Below are positions 22,101 to 30,074 of a DNA stretch of 64,000 nucleotides, in pieces (position 1 is the first letter of the stretch; every line of letters starts with the position of its first letter). The notes below the pieces were generated by a model. The model saw only the letters and a program-made list of their open reading frames with translations, made no database searches and was not told where the DNA came from. Where the stretch lies: NCBI GenBank assembly GCA_026398615.1, contig JAPLSN010000021.1, forward strand, positions 124,001 to 188,000, read 5' to 3'. The stretch comes from Spirochaetota bacterium (GTDB taxonomy: Bacteria > Spirochaetota > Spirochaetia > Treponematales > UBA12059). The translations under genes were made by a program, and so were the position numbers.

Positions 22101-23820
22101 CGGAGGTCTTTTTCCACGCGGCGAGCGCGGAGACCGAATCCTTGAGGCTCCCGGACGCCGCGAGCCTGCAGCTGCGGAGGTCCTCCTCCAGGTCATCGAG
22201 TCGTCCGTTCAATTCATGCAAGGTCGGAGGATCCCATTCATCATATTCCTCGCGCGACATCCCCGCGGGGCGTACCGGAACGCCGTTGCCGTGCGGGTAC
22301 AATGCGTCGATCTGTCGTTCGGTCGCCGCGATGTTCCCCAGGCAGGCCGCTGCGAGGCCGGCCTTTCCGTCGATCCACGGAATGACGGGCAGGTCGGCCG
22401 TCGTGCGTCCGCCGCCGGTCGAGACATACGACGAAAGGAGCTTGTCCCAGGCCGCGAGGGCGTCGGCGTCGAACCAGAGCGTGTCGAGGAGGGCGTCGGA
22501 AAACACCGGTCGTGCCGCGTCGTCGGGAACCAGGGTCTCCATCCAGAAGGAACCGCCTTCGGCCGCGCTCCGCACCGAGCAGCCGGAGCGCGCGAAGGTG
22601 TCGGCCAACGCGCCGGCTCGCCGTGACGCTGCCTGCGACCTGGTCGCCGCCTGCGCGTCGAACTCGGCGCGCGCCGAGTCGATGGAAGACGCCAGCTCCG
22701 CGCCTGCGCGGGCGAAGGCGGTCCTTCCCCCGTCGAGCACGGCGGAAATCCGCTCGCGCCACGCGGCGCGTTCGAGGTCGATCCTCGCGAAGGCTTCCGC
22801 CCACGCCTTTTCACCCGATGAGAATCCTTCCTGGGCCGTACGCTCCCATTCGGCCCGTCGCATGAGGAAGCTTTCCTCCGCCCGTTCCCACGCCCGGATG
22901 CCGCGGTCGAACTGCTCGCGGTACATGGCCAGCCACGACTCGCCGCAGGCTTCCAGGTCGCCGACCCCGGCTTCAGCCCTGACAATCCCTTCCTCGAGTC
23001 CCCTTTCCGACGCATCGACGCGCTCCATCGCCTCGGCGATCGAGCGCGTCGCGATCGCGGAAGCCGTTTCCTCCTCGCTCTTGGCCCGTTCCGAGTAGAC
23101 ATCGGTGAGCCGCGCGGCCACGAACTCGCGTTCTTCCTGCGTGAGGATCGCATCCACTTCCGAGGCGGCTCTTGATGAAACCCGGTCGAACGATGATCGG
23201 ACGGCAAGCGCCAGTTTGTCGCGCCGGCCCGGTTCGGCATACGCAAGCAGTTCTGGCAGCTCTGACTCGAAGGCCGAAAGGTACCGCACCGTCTCGCCCG
23301 AGGCCCCGCCGTGGGCAGCCGTCCTCCACGCTTCGATGTCGTCCGTCGAGCCGCGATTTTTCACGATCGGGTCGCCCCGTTCGTCGCGCAGTATCCGACC
23401 GTCGACGGTTTCGTAAAGCAGCGCACGGTCGGCGGAACGTGCCCCTTCCCGGGCCGCGGCTCCCGCGTCGGACGCCATGTTTCCGAAGAAGCGATCGGCG
23501 AGCCATTCGGCGAAGCGGCGTTCGACCTCCCCGGCGACGATGCCTTGAATCTTCGTCTTGTCCGATTCGAAGGCGGAAACGTCGTCGTAGAGCGCGGCCG
23601 CGGACCGTTCCCAGGCGGCGGCAGCGTAGGCCGCTCCCGTTCTCGCGATCGCCATCCACGAATCGGCTTCGAGCGCGCGGTCGGCCGAGCCGATCGAGTA
23701 CTCGAGTATCTTTTCGTCGAATCCCCTGACGCCGAAGACATCCTCCGCATGGAGCGGAACGGCGGAGAGGAAGACCGCGGAGGCGGCGACGATGGAGACG
23801 ATTCGGTTTCGGAGATGCAT
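13177..23820 (-). CDS. Giant (~3,547 aa) exported Ala-rich protein with HEGDH motif and papain/C39-like C-terminal segment
   Basis: Single uninterrupted ORF; signal peptide MHLRNRIVSIVAASAVFLSAVPLHA; long Ala/Glu/Arg-rich coiled-coil-like body; Gly/Ala-rich region (GFGNNGFSGQFGSGGADVG); HEGDH at 14635-14649; Cys (SSLCHALS) and His (LGHSVIIDRF...YYNPWN) near the C-terminus. Architecture recalls large leptospiral/treponemal proteins. Confidence 0.75.
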   Translation of the reverse strand: MHLRNRIVSIVAASAVFLSAVPLHAEDVFGVRGFDEKILEYSIGSADRALEADSWMAIARTGAAYAAAAWERSAAALYDDVSAFESDKTKIQGIVAGEVERRFAEWLADRFFGNMASDAGAAAREGARSADRALLYETVDGRILRDERGDPIVKNRGSTDDIEAWRTAAHGGASGETVRYLSAFESELPELLAYAEPGRRDKLALAVRSSFDRVSSRAASEVDAILTQEEREFVAARLTDVYSERAKSEEETASAIATRSIAEAMERVDASERGLEEGIVRAEAGVGDLEACGESWLAMYREQFDRGIRAWERAEESFLMRRAEWERTAQEGFSSGEKAWAEAFARIDLERAAWRERISAVLDGGRTAFARAGAELASSIDSARAEFDAQAATRSQAASRRAGALADTFARSGCSVRSAAEGGSFWMETLVPDDAARPVFSDALLDTLWFDADALAAWDKLLSSYVSTGGGRTTADLPVIPWIDGKAGLAAACLGNIAATERQIDALYPHGNGVPVRPAGMSREEYDEWDPPTLHELNGRLDDLEEDLRSCRLAASGSLKDSVSALAAWKKTSGAAARNNQADLEDFIRTRYPVYFDLAGMAARTLRSGTYRDSYDTDGLSITLDRTQERSLIARCIAEYESNAGDGAAASVRNRWTALWEAESWAVSMRDQKRVAAETRTELEAMLADALGEDADSLRSVLASDPDGFHLDEYQVELLRAKATESYWNRRLAEARAVDDYARDLSSGRATSAESDARYAAALSTYEGAKDGYSMAVTALEAASKALDPLSAAIVEARDGLEIAAKRLEEAERSYADRFSVLASGSDRYQRELLQEKFSELYGCIASDGDGGPGSLTAAYTGYYAALDAYGALDEVARAEEGIDGLLTGCDDPYGIASMPSFRELSDAAAALELPYGMDALCASCTDYGLDELSPDGRRAQALIDAARTAAPGTERDRALFAFRAFLGTLRAEAQASYEGRRAAIRSCASPDSADWYAAETGRSKPAGDILAILDADAESARLAWFARRANLEIEALDAIAEGREPENRDLRDALALNLRSLSPADAVAQAASLRLAADALGSDDPCVALAELACADAFVGDWLDGRSVLSGVDGDPLAGLLCGAYGTALSAAVRRDAARSLFGSARAFAAERKTAAAEAVSSALATLGAAEGSGFRDALEAAESVFAGSASERERENRLTAVILKLDEAAALDDDGGMAITGFRDALVALCAAAAEDSGIAAIPGDPQAEAAPLADRIARLRDACSAIGSGGIARVLALYGLAAEASAGRLPGVDPAAVASKLAAEAAASIVRAAPDDVGDMAAFARGSAKAVFGFDEIQDGGLLDGITAEAVRLSCEAAADPSVLEAVTPFGPRDSFAVDLAQKASAESAELSETMAGISIIAEYRAARKMLPGSGIGAWRGIGASDLAEEDSGKVTSGAAILDAAILDAECVATDRSATLERLAFIELYNEAYRAASRADDRATGTPSAESAVLSDELRDRTERAIAGVSWIRDESLAAALEGATTALSEASSELGTDSRTTEGSKEDMARLVAILRDAENLLADPATIAAAEADVKALDAAFDDAMATLLAASDAYAGAAADRDGTYRTSKDTYAALETARADFDVAESIRDWAKNAYLAAEGDDAAAAAYRSPASLLAEAQVSHDRAAGAVRVLENLYAAETERGYDGSGYTAALAEYRRLEEARASVSKTGDELAGAIGAITRELGERRGALLDAYGSFASTGAAWFDDDGKLVPQTDDKGVGKTGWQGYVRLDANGWLELSIDESGKLVETDESARAALRVYMEDGSADLPEDYDRSAHERAVSSWAKKMRALSAASNRSAVLRQWGLAADFLRRRIAGANGKDTLDAAGISVGTSKLDEQMGVSNTVTGKSLDGQESNFWNVWNTEDRDRFRDPVRDAQEAAWEAVKGDELFTFYAAMKFSGLANAGLDPFFDSSTQLLSYRAVKTWYDGEIAYHKRQISSLRWVFFHPVAAGLLVYHAATNNRLAEERSRVKADIEPVAASVNGSVSRLATGLGRAEKEEQAYEAARARLAAMKGSDQGSEPMTRERFLAAARDAYRKTQKREMPASELAALEAQAGEYFARFGTGGTSPVDTTAILLDMNAWFAAKSEAAFRNFESTATTAFADAKGAETAYRAAYDAYLAGTGSEASLTDTAKGAWWGTLALKRYRRDLAETSAAVGFAKIGSGEGFSDARLEAVNELAVRIGDAVDARLQAERQAREIQWNERVRELTRKRGSFEERTGIVVTKANADWNSGREKIAGAANAWRRDYADGYGTKSDAWTAEYAGFLGDREDWLSRAAEAGSRGANDAILASLGIDAEARERDLAFSGASGIGIAAPEAGKLADELLGRVGFADAAMAIRALAEGGRRFDAKLARGSGGPGWADSGRIQAAASGFAWERTREAAAGNALILAENARRTIAELDASYRKQVDRANDGFGDSMDRTFASGGYIKSGNAYVKDLVVTSTLLDSYVTERTSVEAYRPYIAPALAITTKLDIAGMAGMDAWGIQGMIERAQDEVTGAFETIFGAEGDKGSTKAVIEWGTRRKLVRTDSREIAWEDPDGHGRSVTRTQTILIPVYETETCQVQNEERNTGAGEYGLHIGYAPLFKDQLDLDKSRSANLVDAGTGELGRLLKSYQWNAMLEGKGYAEAGKPFYDKKAWDDRGSWLKAPTIRSVADIGVGIAATLAVPGGGLAMMAFGAGINLADDAVFTALDIGSGAKGWEQAGLDFGKKALSSVATSATGAVFNGFQGGTDFWNGGLTGKAADTGFGGVIGRTMLTGMRSGANLVSTSAINTVQWDGAGFGWSQASFSAELQGGGAGILSGMASTFATGSLGLWNMQDANGMALSSNVFDVKGIRRLNGLAGSVAGQGVGYAMTGNASFNVLNLGDLTNGAFDHGLFELGFGNNGFSGQFGSGGADVGMGTIAGSFQGLMETMDITRMRTGGIEGNSSLNAVNGMGYSNVDSAIGIAKRIKSGSLGVSFSTELDAGEYGYFDRGDDPASMTISSDFLGMGVERAAKLAALYSHEGDHAVYGERVEANAYALSEAVYSNIGEAWSRYGLELDGGFAGVMNAAQNDPGNWNENPGDVDFWKMRSVKGRLVLQDDGYRDIRADDGTLLKSHDEVLYDRILEKQRYYSFLMAKGDSSGDLESIAAELASLRSEYDKGNQTDATRSDRVLLSRGLTGSSAGADLALRKEWVASFEADGFLLDGSGGLQNKAGNGRIDPGDYSIDITDSILALAGLDTRAILGNTGIVDDPTFGNIHNRLALGAAIGNAQALLPNPETGTGWIGGDKLERYLAYGRNMLSGMLGIGKQADSYDGRLRSYGTANSGIVDRKMEIAQGFRFETQNALSDKLGWGYLTKPNGEWKLDADGNKISSLCHALSILTAVELDTMVDTDYKLKEAFLNDAKTKGMIEKNGYVNVDIQAFSAAYVEYINKSDMMKNAMTTEKMLSPLWAESSRFGVGRNTSLGHSVIIDRFMQIDSNGNRKPYYNPWNTTWGDNEWYAKKPFVGYY
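19466..19495. repeat. Tandem duplication of a 15-bp unit inside the giant gene
   Basis: gcgtccaggatggcc repeated back to back; encodes AAILDAAILDAE. Confidence 0.85.
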
Positions 23821-23903
23821 GGATGGCTCCTTGCGCTTTTTTTTCGCGTTCGAATGGCTCACGGGAAATCCTGCTGTCCTTGTTTCATGGGGCAATCGGC
23901 GCT

Positions 23904-26900
23904 TCATGCGATTGCCTCCCGGACCGGAACCGCACCGGGCGCACGGTGCAGGCACAGGAGGCCGGGGAATGCGGAAATGGCCGCGGGAAGCACGAATACG
24001 GCGCCCGTGTAGGCCCCGACCGTTCCGAAGGCGGTGGCTGCCGCGATCGACCGGAGGAATGAGGCTCCCGCGCCCGGCGCGAATACGAGCGGAACGGCGC
24101 CGGCGACCGCGGTCAAGGTCGTGGCAGCCAACGCGCCTGCCCGTGAACGCACCGCGCGGTAGACGCCCAAGGGGCCCGGTTTTCGCGTGCCGAGCCCCCG
24201 GGCCCGGGCTTCATCCACCACGATGATCGAAGAGTTCACCGCGATGCCGGCAAGGAGGACGAGGGCGCCGATCCCGCTCACGCGCAGAGAGCCGTTCCCG
24301 ATCGCGAGGGCGGCGAGCGCCGGCAGGATCGCGGGCGGCAGGACAAGGAGCGCGAGGGCGGGCGCCCCGAAGGACTCAGAGAGCGCCGCGAGGATCAGGT
24401 ACACGAACGCGACCGCGACCGCGAAGCCCCACAGCGCGGCGGTCGATCTCCGTTCGAGCTCGACGGCTTCCCGGTCGAATTCCCAGCCGTAGCCCGGGGG
24501 CATCGGAGTGGCCCTGAAGGCGGCTTCTCCCGCGCGTTTGGCGGCGGCGACGTCGGGAGCGTTCGTCCGCATGGTGAGGAACGCCGCTCGCCTGCGGTCC
24601 TTCCGGTAGATCCGCTGGGGTTCGCTCAGGCGAAAGAAATCCCCGACCGACCCCGCCGGGGCATACGCGCCCTCCCGCACAGGGACGGGATACGCGGCGA
24701 GCATGCCGGACGTGGCGCGCTCGGCGCCCTCCGCCTGGATCCTCACGTCGATTTCGCGCCCGCCGGATATGCTCTTGTGGATTACCGGCCCGTAGAGCTG
24801 TCGCCTGAGGGCGTCAGCGACCGCCGCAGGTGAAGCCCTGGCCGGTTCTGGTTCGTAGACGATCGTGTCCGGGCCTTCCTTGAAATTGAGGATCACTTCC
24901 GAAACGACGGGATCGCCCGTCAACCGCCCGGCGACCTCCGATGCGATGGACTTGAGGACGGCATCGTCGTCGCCCGAGACGCAGAGCTCGTATGATCGTT
25001 CGCGGGAGTTGCCGCCGTCGGTCAGGAAGACGAAGGAATCGGGTATTTTAGAACCCGCCGTCCTGGCGGCGGAAGCTATCCGGTCCCTCGTGGTGAGTTC
25101 CGGGTCGAAGGCGATTTCGGCATCGCCCGATCCTGGCCTGGCGCCGGTCTGGACCATGCGGACGCCGGGTATGGCCCTGAGCGAAGCCGCGTAGGCCGCG
25201 AGACGGTCATCGACGCTCTCCGCTGCCGCGCCGCGCTCGCATTCGACGTGCACCGACACGGTACCGTCCGCGCTGCCGCTTTCGAAATCGAGCGGCGTGA
25301 GCGCGGCGAACGCGACCGAAACGATGACGCACGCCGCGCAGGAAGCCAGCGGTAGAAGCGGATGCTCGACGCTCCCGACGACGATGCGGGTGAGCGTCCT
25401 TACGAGCATGCGGGATGCGGTTCGGGCAAGGTTCCGAGCGTTTCCCTTCGCCCGTTTCCGCGGGGCTCCGGGCAACGGAGATTCCGTCCGCCCGGCCAGC
25501 GCGATGAGCGGCGCGATGAATATGGCTGCCAGGATGGCGGCGACCGCGACGGCGCCCACCGCGAGCGAAGTCGAGCGCAACTCCCCCTGGCCGAAAGCCG
25601 GCGACGAAAGCGGAAAGAGCACCACGACCATCGTCGCGGCGCCGCCGATCAGCGACGGGAGGAGCGATCGCATCCGCCCGGCGGCGGCGATCGCGCTCCG
25701 GGACGACCCGATGCGCTCGACTGCCACGACGACCGCGTCGACGCTCGCGCCGAGCCCCGCGGCCAGTCCCGAGAGGACGGAGTCGTCGAACGGCACGCGC
25801 AGGGCCGCCAGGAAGACCGCCGCGGCGAAGGCCGTGATCGGCACGCAGGCGACGGCCGCGACGGCGTTCCGCAAGCCCCCGGCGAGGAAGGGCATGCAGG
25901 CGGCCACGAAGACCATGCCTTGCAGGGTCGCCGAGAGTATCCCGCCGAAGGCTTCGGCCAGTTCAGCCCCGACGTCCGCGATCTCGACGAACGAGTAGCC
26001 GCGGGCCTTCCACGATGAAGCTTCCGCCGCGATGGCCTTCGAAAGCTTCATGATGTTGGCCTTGCCTCCGGGCATCACGGCGATGACCGGCGCCGGTTCG
26101 CCGTCGACTCGGGAGATGGCATCGGGCGTCCGGTTCGCCGTCACGACGCGCGCGAAAGCCCGGATCGGGATAGGGCCTGCCTTCGAGGGCACGAGCAGAT
26201 CGGTGAAGCTTGACAGGGAAGCCACCCGTCCCGCGAAGCCGACGGGGAGCAGGATGCCGCCCTCGTCCGCATACCCCACGGGAATCGCCGCATCGTTGGC
26301 GGCGACGAAAGCGCCGAGTTCGCCGAGGCCGATCGCGAAGCCTGCCGCCCGGATTGGATCGACGAGGATGTGGACCTCTTCCGTCCCGGCTCCCGAGGTC
26401 TCGACTTCGCCCGCTCCCCTGAGCTTGGCGAAGGAAGTTTTCATCTCCCGTTCCACCAGTTCCCCGAGCGCGGGATCGGGCGGGCCGCCGCGGCCGACTG
26501 CCGCGATCCAGACGGAGCGCCCTCCCTCGCTCGTCGAGGCGATCTCGGGCCGCTGGACCGAATCCGGCATCGATGCGTAAACCCGTTCGGAAGCGTCGCG
26601 AACGGCTGCGTAAGCCTGGTCCGGGAGCCCTTCGGCATCGCGCATGAAGACGACGACGCGCGATTTGCCGTACTCCGTGGTCGACCGCAATTCCCCCCTT
26701 CCCGGCACCGACGAGAGCGCGTCCTCGAGCGGCTCGGTGATCGAACGTTCCATGGCCTTCGCGTCGACGCCGTCGTGCCTGATCGTCACCGCGAACGCCG
26801 CCCGCGACGCCGATTCGGACGGGCCGAATTCGGCGCCCGAAAGCGCGACGGCGCCGAGCGCGGCCGCCCCCGCGAGGATGCATGCCGCCATCACCGGCCG

Positions 26901-26924
26901 TCCGTACCACGACTCGAGGATCAC
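23904..26924 (-). CDS. RND-family efflux/export permease (second copy)
   Basis: 1006 aa; RND layout with two large periplasmic loops; SVDAVVVAVERI and AGIAVNSSIIVVDEARARG in TM4/TM10-like segments. Confidence 0.87.
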   Translation of the reverse strand: MILESWYGRPVMAACILAGAAALGAVALSGAEFGPSESASRAAFAVTIRHDGVDAKAMERSITEPLEDALSSVPGRGELRSTTEYGKSRVVVFMRDAEGLPDQAYAAVRDASERVYASMPDSVQRPEIASTSEGGRSVWIAAVGRGGPPDPALGELVEREMKTSFAKLRGAGEVETSGAGTEEVHILVDPIRAAGFAIGLGELGAFVAANDAAIPVGYADEGGILLPVGFAGRVASLSSFTDLLVPSKAGPIPIRAFARVVTANRTPDAISRVDGEPAPVIAVMPGGKANIMKLSKAIAAEASSWKARGYSFVEIADVGAELAEAFGGILSATLQGMVFVAACMPFLAGGLRNAVAAVACVPITAFAAAVFLAALRVPFDDSVLSGLAAGLGASVDAVVVAVERIGSSRSAIAAAGRMRSLLPSLIGGAATMVVVLFPLSSPAFGQGELRSTSLAVGAVAVAAILAAIFIAPLIALAGRTESPLPGAPRKRAKGNARNLARTASRMLVRTLTRIVVGSVEHPLLPLASCAACVIVSVAFAALTPLDFESGSADGTVSVHVECERGAAAESVDDRLAAYAASLRAIPGVRMVQTGARPGSGDAEIAFDPELTTRDRIASAARTAGSKIPDSFVFLTDGGNSRERSYELCVSGDDDAVLKSIASEVAGRLTGDPVVSEVILNFKEGPDTIVYEPEPARASPAAVADALRRQLYGPVIHKSISGGREIDVRIQAEGAERATSGMLAAYPVPVREGAYAPAGSVGDFFRLSEPQRIYRKDRRRAAFLTMRTNAPDVAAAKRAGEAAFRATPMPPGYGWEFDREAVELERRSTAALWGFAVAVAFVYLILAALSESFGAPALALLVLPPAILPALAALAIGNGSLRVSGIGALVLLAGIAVNSSIIVVDEARARGLGTRKPGPLGVYRAVRSRAGALAATTLTAVAGAVPLVFAPGAGASFLRSIAAATAFGTVGAYTGAVFVLPAAISAFPGLLCLHRAPGAVPVREAIA

Positions 26925-29900
26925 GCTATCTCCTCCAGCCTTTCGGTAAACCCCGTTTCCATCCGGCCGGCGGCAGGCTCCCCGGGCCTTCGCCCGGTCA
27001 GCCGCGTCAACGACAGTTTCCAGGCGAAGACGACGGGTGCGATGACGAGGGTGAGCGACGTGGAAACGACGAGGCCGCCGAGCACGGCGGCGGCCATGGA
27101 GCGCTGGGCCGCACCCGAGGGCGACAGGGCTACCGGGACGAGAGCGAGGATGCTCGTGAGTGCGGTCACCATGATGGGCATCAGCCGGTCGAGAGCGCCA
27201 CGGAACGCGGCGGCGCGGGCAGCCATCCCGACGCGGGCGAGGGGAGTCGATTCCGCGTCGCCTGAGAGCGACGCGCCGAAGCGGGCCGCGGCGACTTCCC
27301 AGAGTATGATCGAATTGTTCACCGAAACGCCGAAGAGCACCACTACGCCCAGCACCGATCCGAAGTTGATGCTCGAGCCTGCGAGCGCGAGCGCCGTGCT
27401 GACGCCCGCGAACGAAAGCGGGATGGCCACGAGGAGGAGCCCCGGCAATGCGAAGGATTCGAACTGCGCCCCCAGGAAAAGGTAGAGGAGCAGCACGACG
27501 AGGGCCACGACGAGCGCGAGGCGTTTCGAATAGCGTTCGAAGGCTCCTGCGGAGGCTATCTCCGCCCGGCAGTCCGCCGCGGCGAGCTTCATCGCGGCGT
27601 CGACCTCGCGCTCCCGCCCGGGCTTGGCCCGGACCGTGACGAAGACCGCGTCCGTCCGGTTGAGCCTCGCGACCGCCTCGGCCTGAACGACCCGCTCCGG
27701 CCTGGCAAGGTCCGACAGGAGCGCCGGACCGTTCTCGCCGACGGCCGCCACGATTCCGCCCAGGTCCATGACGCCGAATTGTCCCGCCGCCCTGACCCTG
27801 ACATCCAGTTCCCGGCCGTCACGCTCGATCATGGTCGCGACGCTGCCTTCGAGGGAGGCCGCAGCCGACCGCGCCGCGTCCGCGACGCCGATTCCCGCGG
27901 CGGCGGCCGCTTCGCGATCCGGCACGATCCTGACGGCGGGTCTCGTTCCCGACGGGGAGATGTCCACGGAAGAGGAAGCGTCCCCGACTGCATCGCGGAA
28001 TTTCGAAACGAACCGCGCGCCTTCCGCGGCGGCTTCGGCCTGGTCGTCGCCGAACACCGCGGCGCTCCGGCCGTTACCCGTCCCGAGTATTACGCCAATG
28101 ACGGACGGCGGGGAATATGCGCTCACGGCGACGCCGTCGCCCGATCCGAAACCCGCCCTCCCCAGGACCGCCGCGAGCGAAATCGCCGCGGAGTCGGAAG
28201 CCGGGAAGACCGCGGGATCGAGGGGACAGCGTACGATGAGGAGTTCCTGCCTCGAATCGGGGTCCGCCTGGTAGCGCAGGTCCCGTCGGTCACCCCCCGC
28301 GCGGGCGAAGGAGGACTTCACTCCCCTGATACCCTTCAGCGAAGCCGTAAGGTTCCGCGCATAGGCCGCGATGCGCTCCATGTCAGTTCCCGGGGGGAAC
28401 GCGGCTTCGACGATCGCCTCGCCCGCGTCGTCCCCCGGCATGAATTCGACGGGAAGCCCGGCAAATGCCCATGCCCCGGCGAGGGCCACCGCGGCCGCCA
28501 GGGCGAAAGCCAAGCCGGGTCGCCTGAAGGCGGCCTTGAGCAGCTTCGGGTATATCCTGCCGCCGCGCCGCCCGAGGGGACGCAGGCGGGCGGGGTCGGA
28601 AACCAGGCGCTGCATCGCGGGAACGAAGGTGATCGCGACGAGCCAACTCGCGAGCAGGGCGAACACGAAAGCCCAAGCCAGGTCGGCGAAGACGGCGCCC
28701 AGCTCGCCGGGGAGGAAGACGACGGGAAGGAAGACGATGACGCTGGTGAGCGTCGAGGCGAAGGTCGACGCCGACACTTCGCCGACCCGTGAAGCCATGG
28801 ATTCCGGCGAATCCGGATCCGGCCCGGAGCGATCCCGGAGGCGCTCGAGCACCACGACCGCGTTGTCCGACATCATCCCGACTCCGAGCGAGAGTCCGCC
28901 GAGCGACATCGTGTTCAGCGTCGATCCGGCCGCGGCCAGCGCGCCGAGGGCGATGGTCGCCGAAACGGGAATCGTGGAAACGATGAGCAGGCTCGCGGAC
29001 AGGTCCCGGGCGAAGAGCGCCACGACGGCGAATGCGGCGGCGGCGCCGATCGCGGCCGCGAGAGCCAGGTCGGTCACCGATTTCACCACGGCCCCGGACC
29101 CGTCAAAGGGTATGCCGAACTCGAACGCACGGCCGTGAATCCCGGCGAGCTCCGCGATCGTCGCGCGGGCCGCTGCGGCCGCGGCGACGGGACTCGCGCC
29201 CCTGCGCCCGTAGACCTCGATCCCCGTCCACTCGTTGCCGTCCAGGACGAAGATGCCGGTCCTCCGCTTGATCCGCTCCTCGATGCGCGCCGTTTCCCCG
29301 ACGGCGAATGATCCGCGCCCGCCGTAGACCCTGAAGGCCGCGATGCCGGAGGGACCCGTGGCCCTGGTACCAGCGCGGACACCGAGCTCCGTCGATCCTT
29401 CCCGTACCCGACCGACGGAATATTCAGCGTTTTCGGCGGCGATGACGCGGGCGATGTCCTCCGGACTCGAGCCTCGCGCCGCCGCCTTGTCCGCATCGAC
29501 CTCCACGACGATCTCAGGTTCCGCCCCCCCGACGACCACCGCGGCACCGATGCCTTCCGCGCGCTGGAGCCGCGTCTTGAGTTCCAGCTCGGCGAACCTG
29601 CGCGATTCGACGGCGTTTCCGTCCCGGGAGCGGACTGCCGCGACGAGCAACGGGAAGTCCGAGGGGTCGAAGGACACGACGACGGGTTTTTCCGCTCCTT
29701 CCGGGAGCGAGCGGTACACGGCATCGATGGCTTCGCGGACTCGCATGGACGCCGAAAAGGCGGACTCGCCCCACGAGAAATCCACGACCACGACGGCTCG
29801 ACCGTCCCTCGACACGCTCCTCGTCCCCACCGCTCCCTTCGCCTGCGCCAGCCCGTCCTCGAGCGGTATCGCGAGGAGGGTTCGCACTTCCTCGGCCGGG

Positions 29901-30064
29901 TATCCCGGGTACTGCGCAGTCACCACGATGCGCGGCACCGAGAGTTCCGGCAGGTAGCGCACGGGAATTCCCGCCGCCGCCACGCCCGCGAGCGCGAGCG
30001 CTCCCGCCCACGACATGAGCACAGCGACCGGACGCGTGACCGACGCCTTGACGAGCGCTTTCAT
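26921..30064 (-). CDS. RND-family efflux/export permease (first copy)
   Basis: 1047 aa; GIPVRYLPELSVPRIVVTAQYPGYPAEEV..., GMMSDNAVVVLERL, FGVSVNNSIILWE; overlaps the downstream RND gene by 4 bp. Confidence 0.93.
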   Translation of the reverse strand: MKALVKASVTRPVAVLMSWAGALALAGVAAAGIPVRYLPELSVPRIVVTAQYPGYPAEEVRTLLAIPLEDGLAQAKGAVGTRSVSRDGRAVVVVDFSWGESAFSASMRVREAIDAVYRSLPEGAEKPVVVSFDPSDFPLLVAAVRSRDGNAVESRRFAELELKTRLQRAEGIGAAVVVGGAEPEIVVEVDADKAAARGSSPEDIARVIAAENAEYSVGRVREGSTELGVRAGTRATGPSGIAAFRVYGGRGSFAVGETARIEERIKRRTGIFVLDGNEWTGIEVYGRRGASPVAAAAAARATIAELAGIHGRAFEFGIPFDGSGAVVKSVTDLALAAAIGAAAAFAVVALFARDLSASLLIVSTIPVSATIALGALAAAGSTLNTMSLGGLSLGVGMMSDNAVVVLERLRDRSGPDPDSPESMASRVGEVSASTFASTLTSVIVFLPVVFLPGELGAVFADLAWAFVFALLASWLVAITFVPAMQRLVSDPARLRPLGRRGGRIYPKLLKAAFRRPGLAFALAAAVALAGAWAFAGLPVEFMPGDDAGEAIVEAAFPPGTDMERIAAYARNLTASLKGIRGVKSSFARAGGDRRDLRYQADPDSRQELLIVRCPLDPAVFPASDSAAISLAAVLGRAGFGSGDGVAVSAYSPPSVIGVILGTGNGRSAAVFGDDQAEAAAEGARFVSKFRDAVGDASSSVDISPSGTRPAVRIVPDREAAAAAGIGVADAARSAAASLEGSVATMIERDGRELDVRVRAAGQFGVMDLGGIVAAVGENGPALLSDLARPERVVQAEAVARLNRTDAVFVTVRAKPGREREVDAAMKLAAADCRAEIASAGAFERYSKRLALVVALVVLLLYLFLGAQFESFALPGLLLVAIPLSFAGVSTALALAGSSINFGSVLGVVVLFGVSVNNSIILWEVAAARFGASLSGDAESTPLARVGMAARAAAFRGALDRLMPIMVTALTSILALVPVALSPSGAAQRSMAAAVLGGLVVSTSLTLVIAPVVFAWKLSLTRLTGRRPGEPAAGRMETGFTERLEEIA

Positions 30065-30074
30065 CGATCCAACA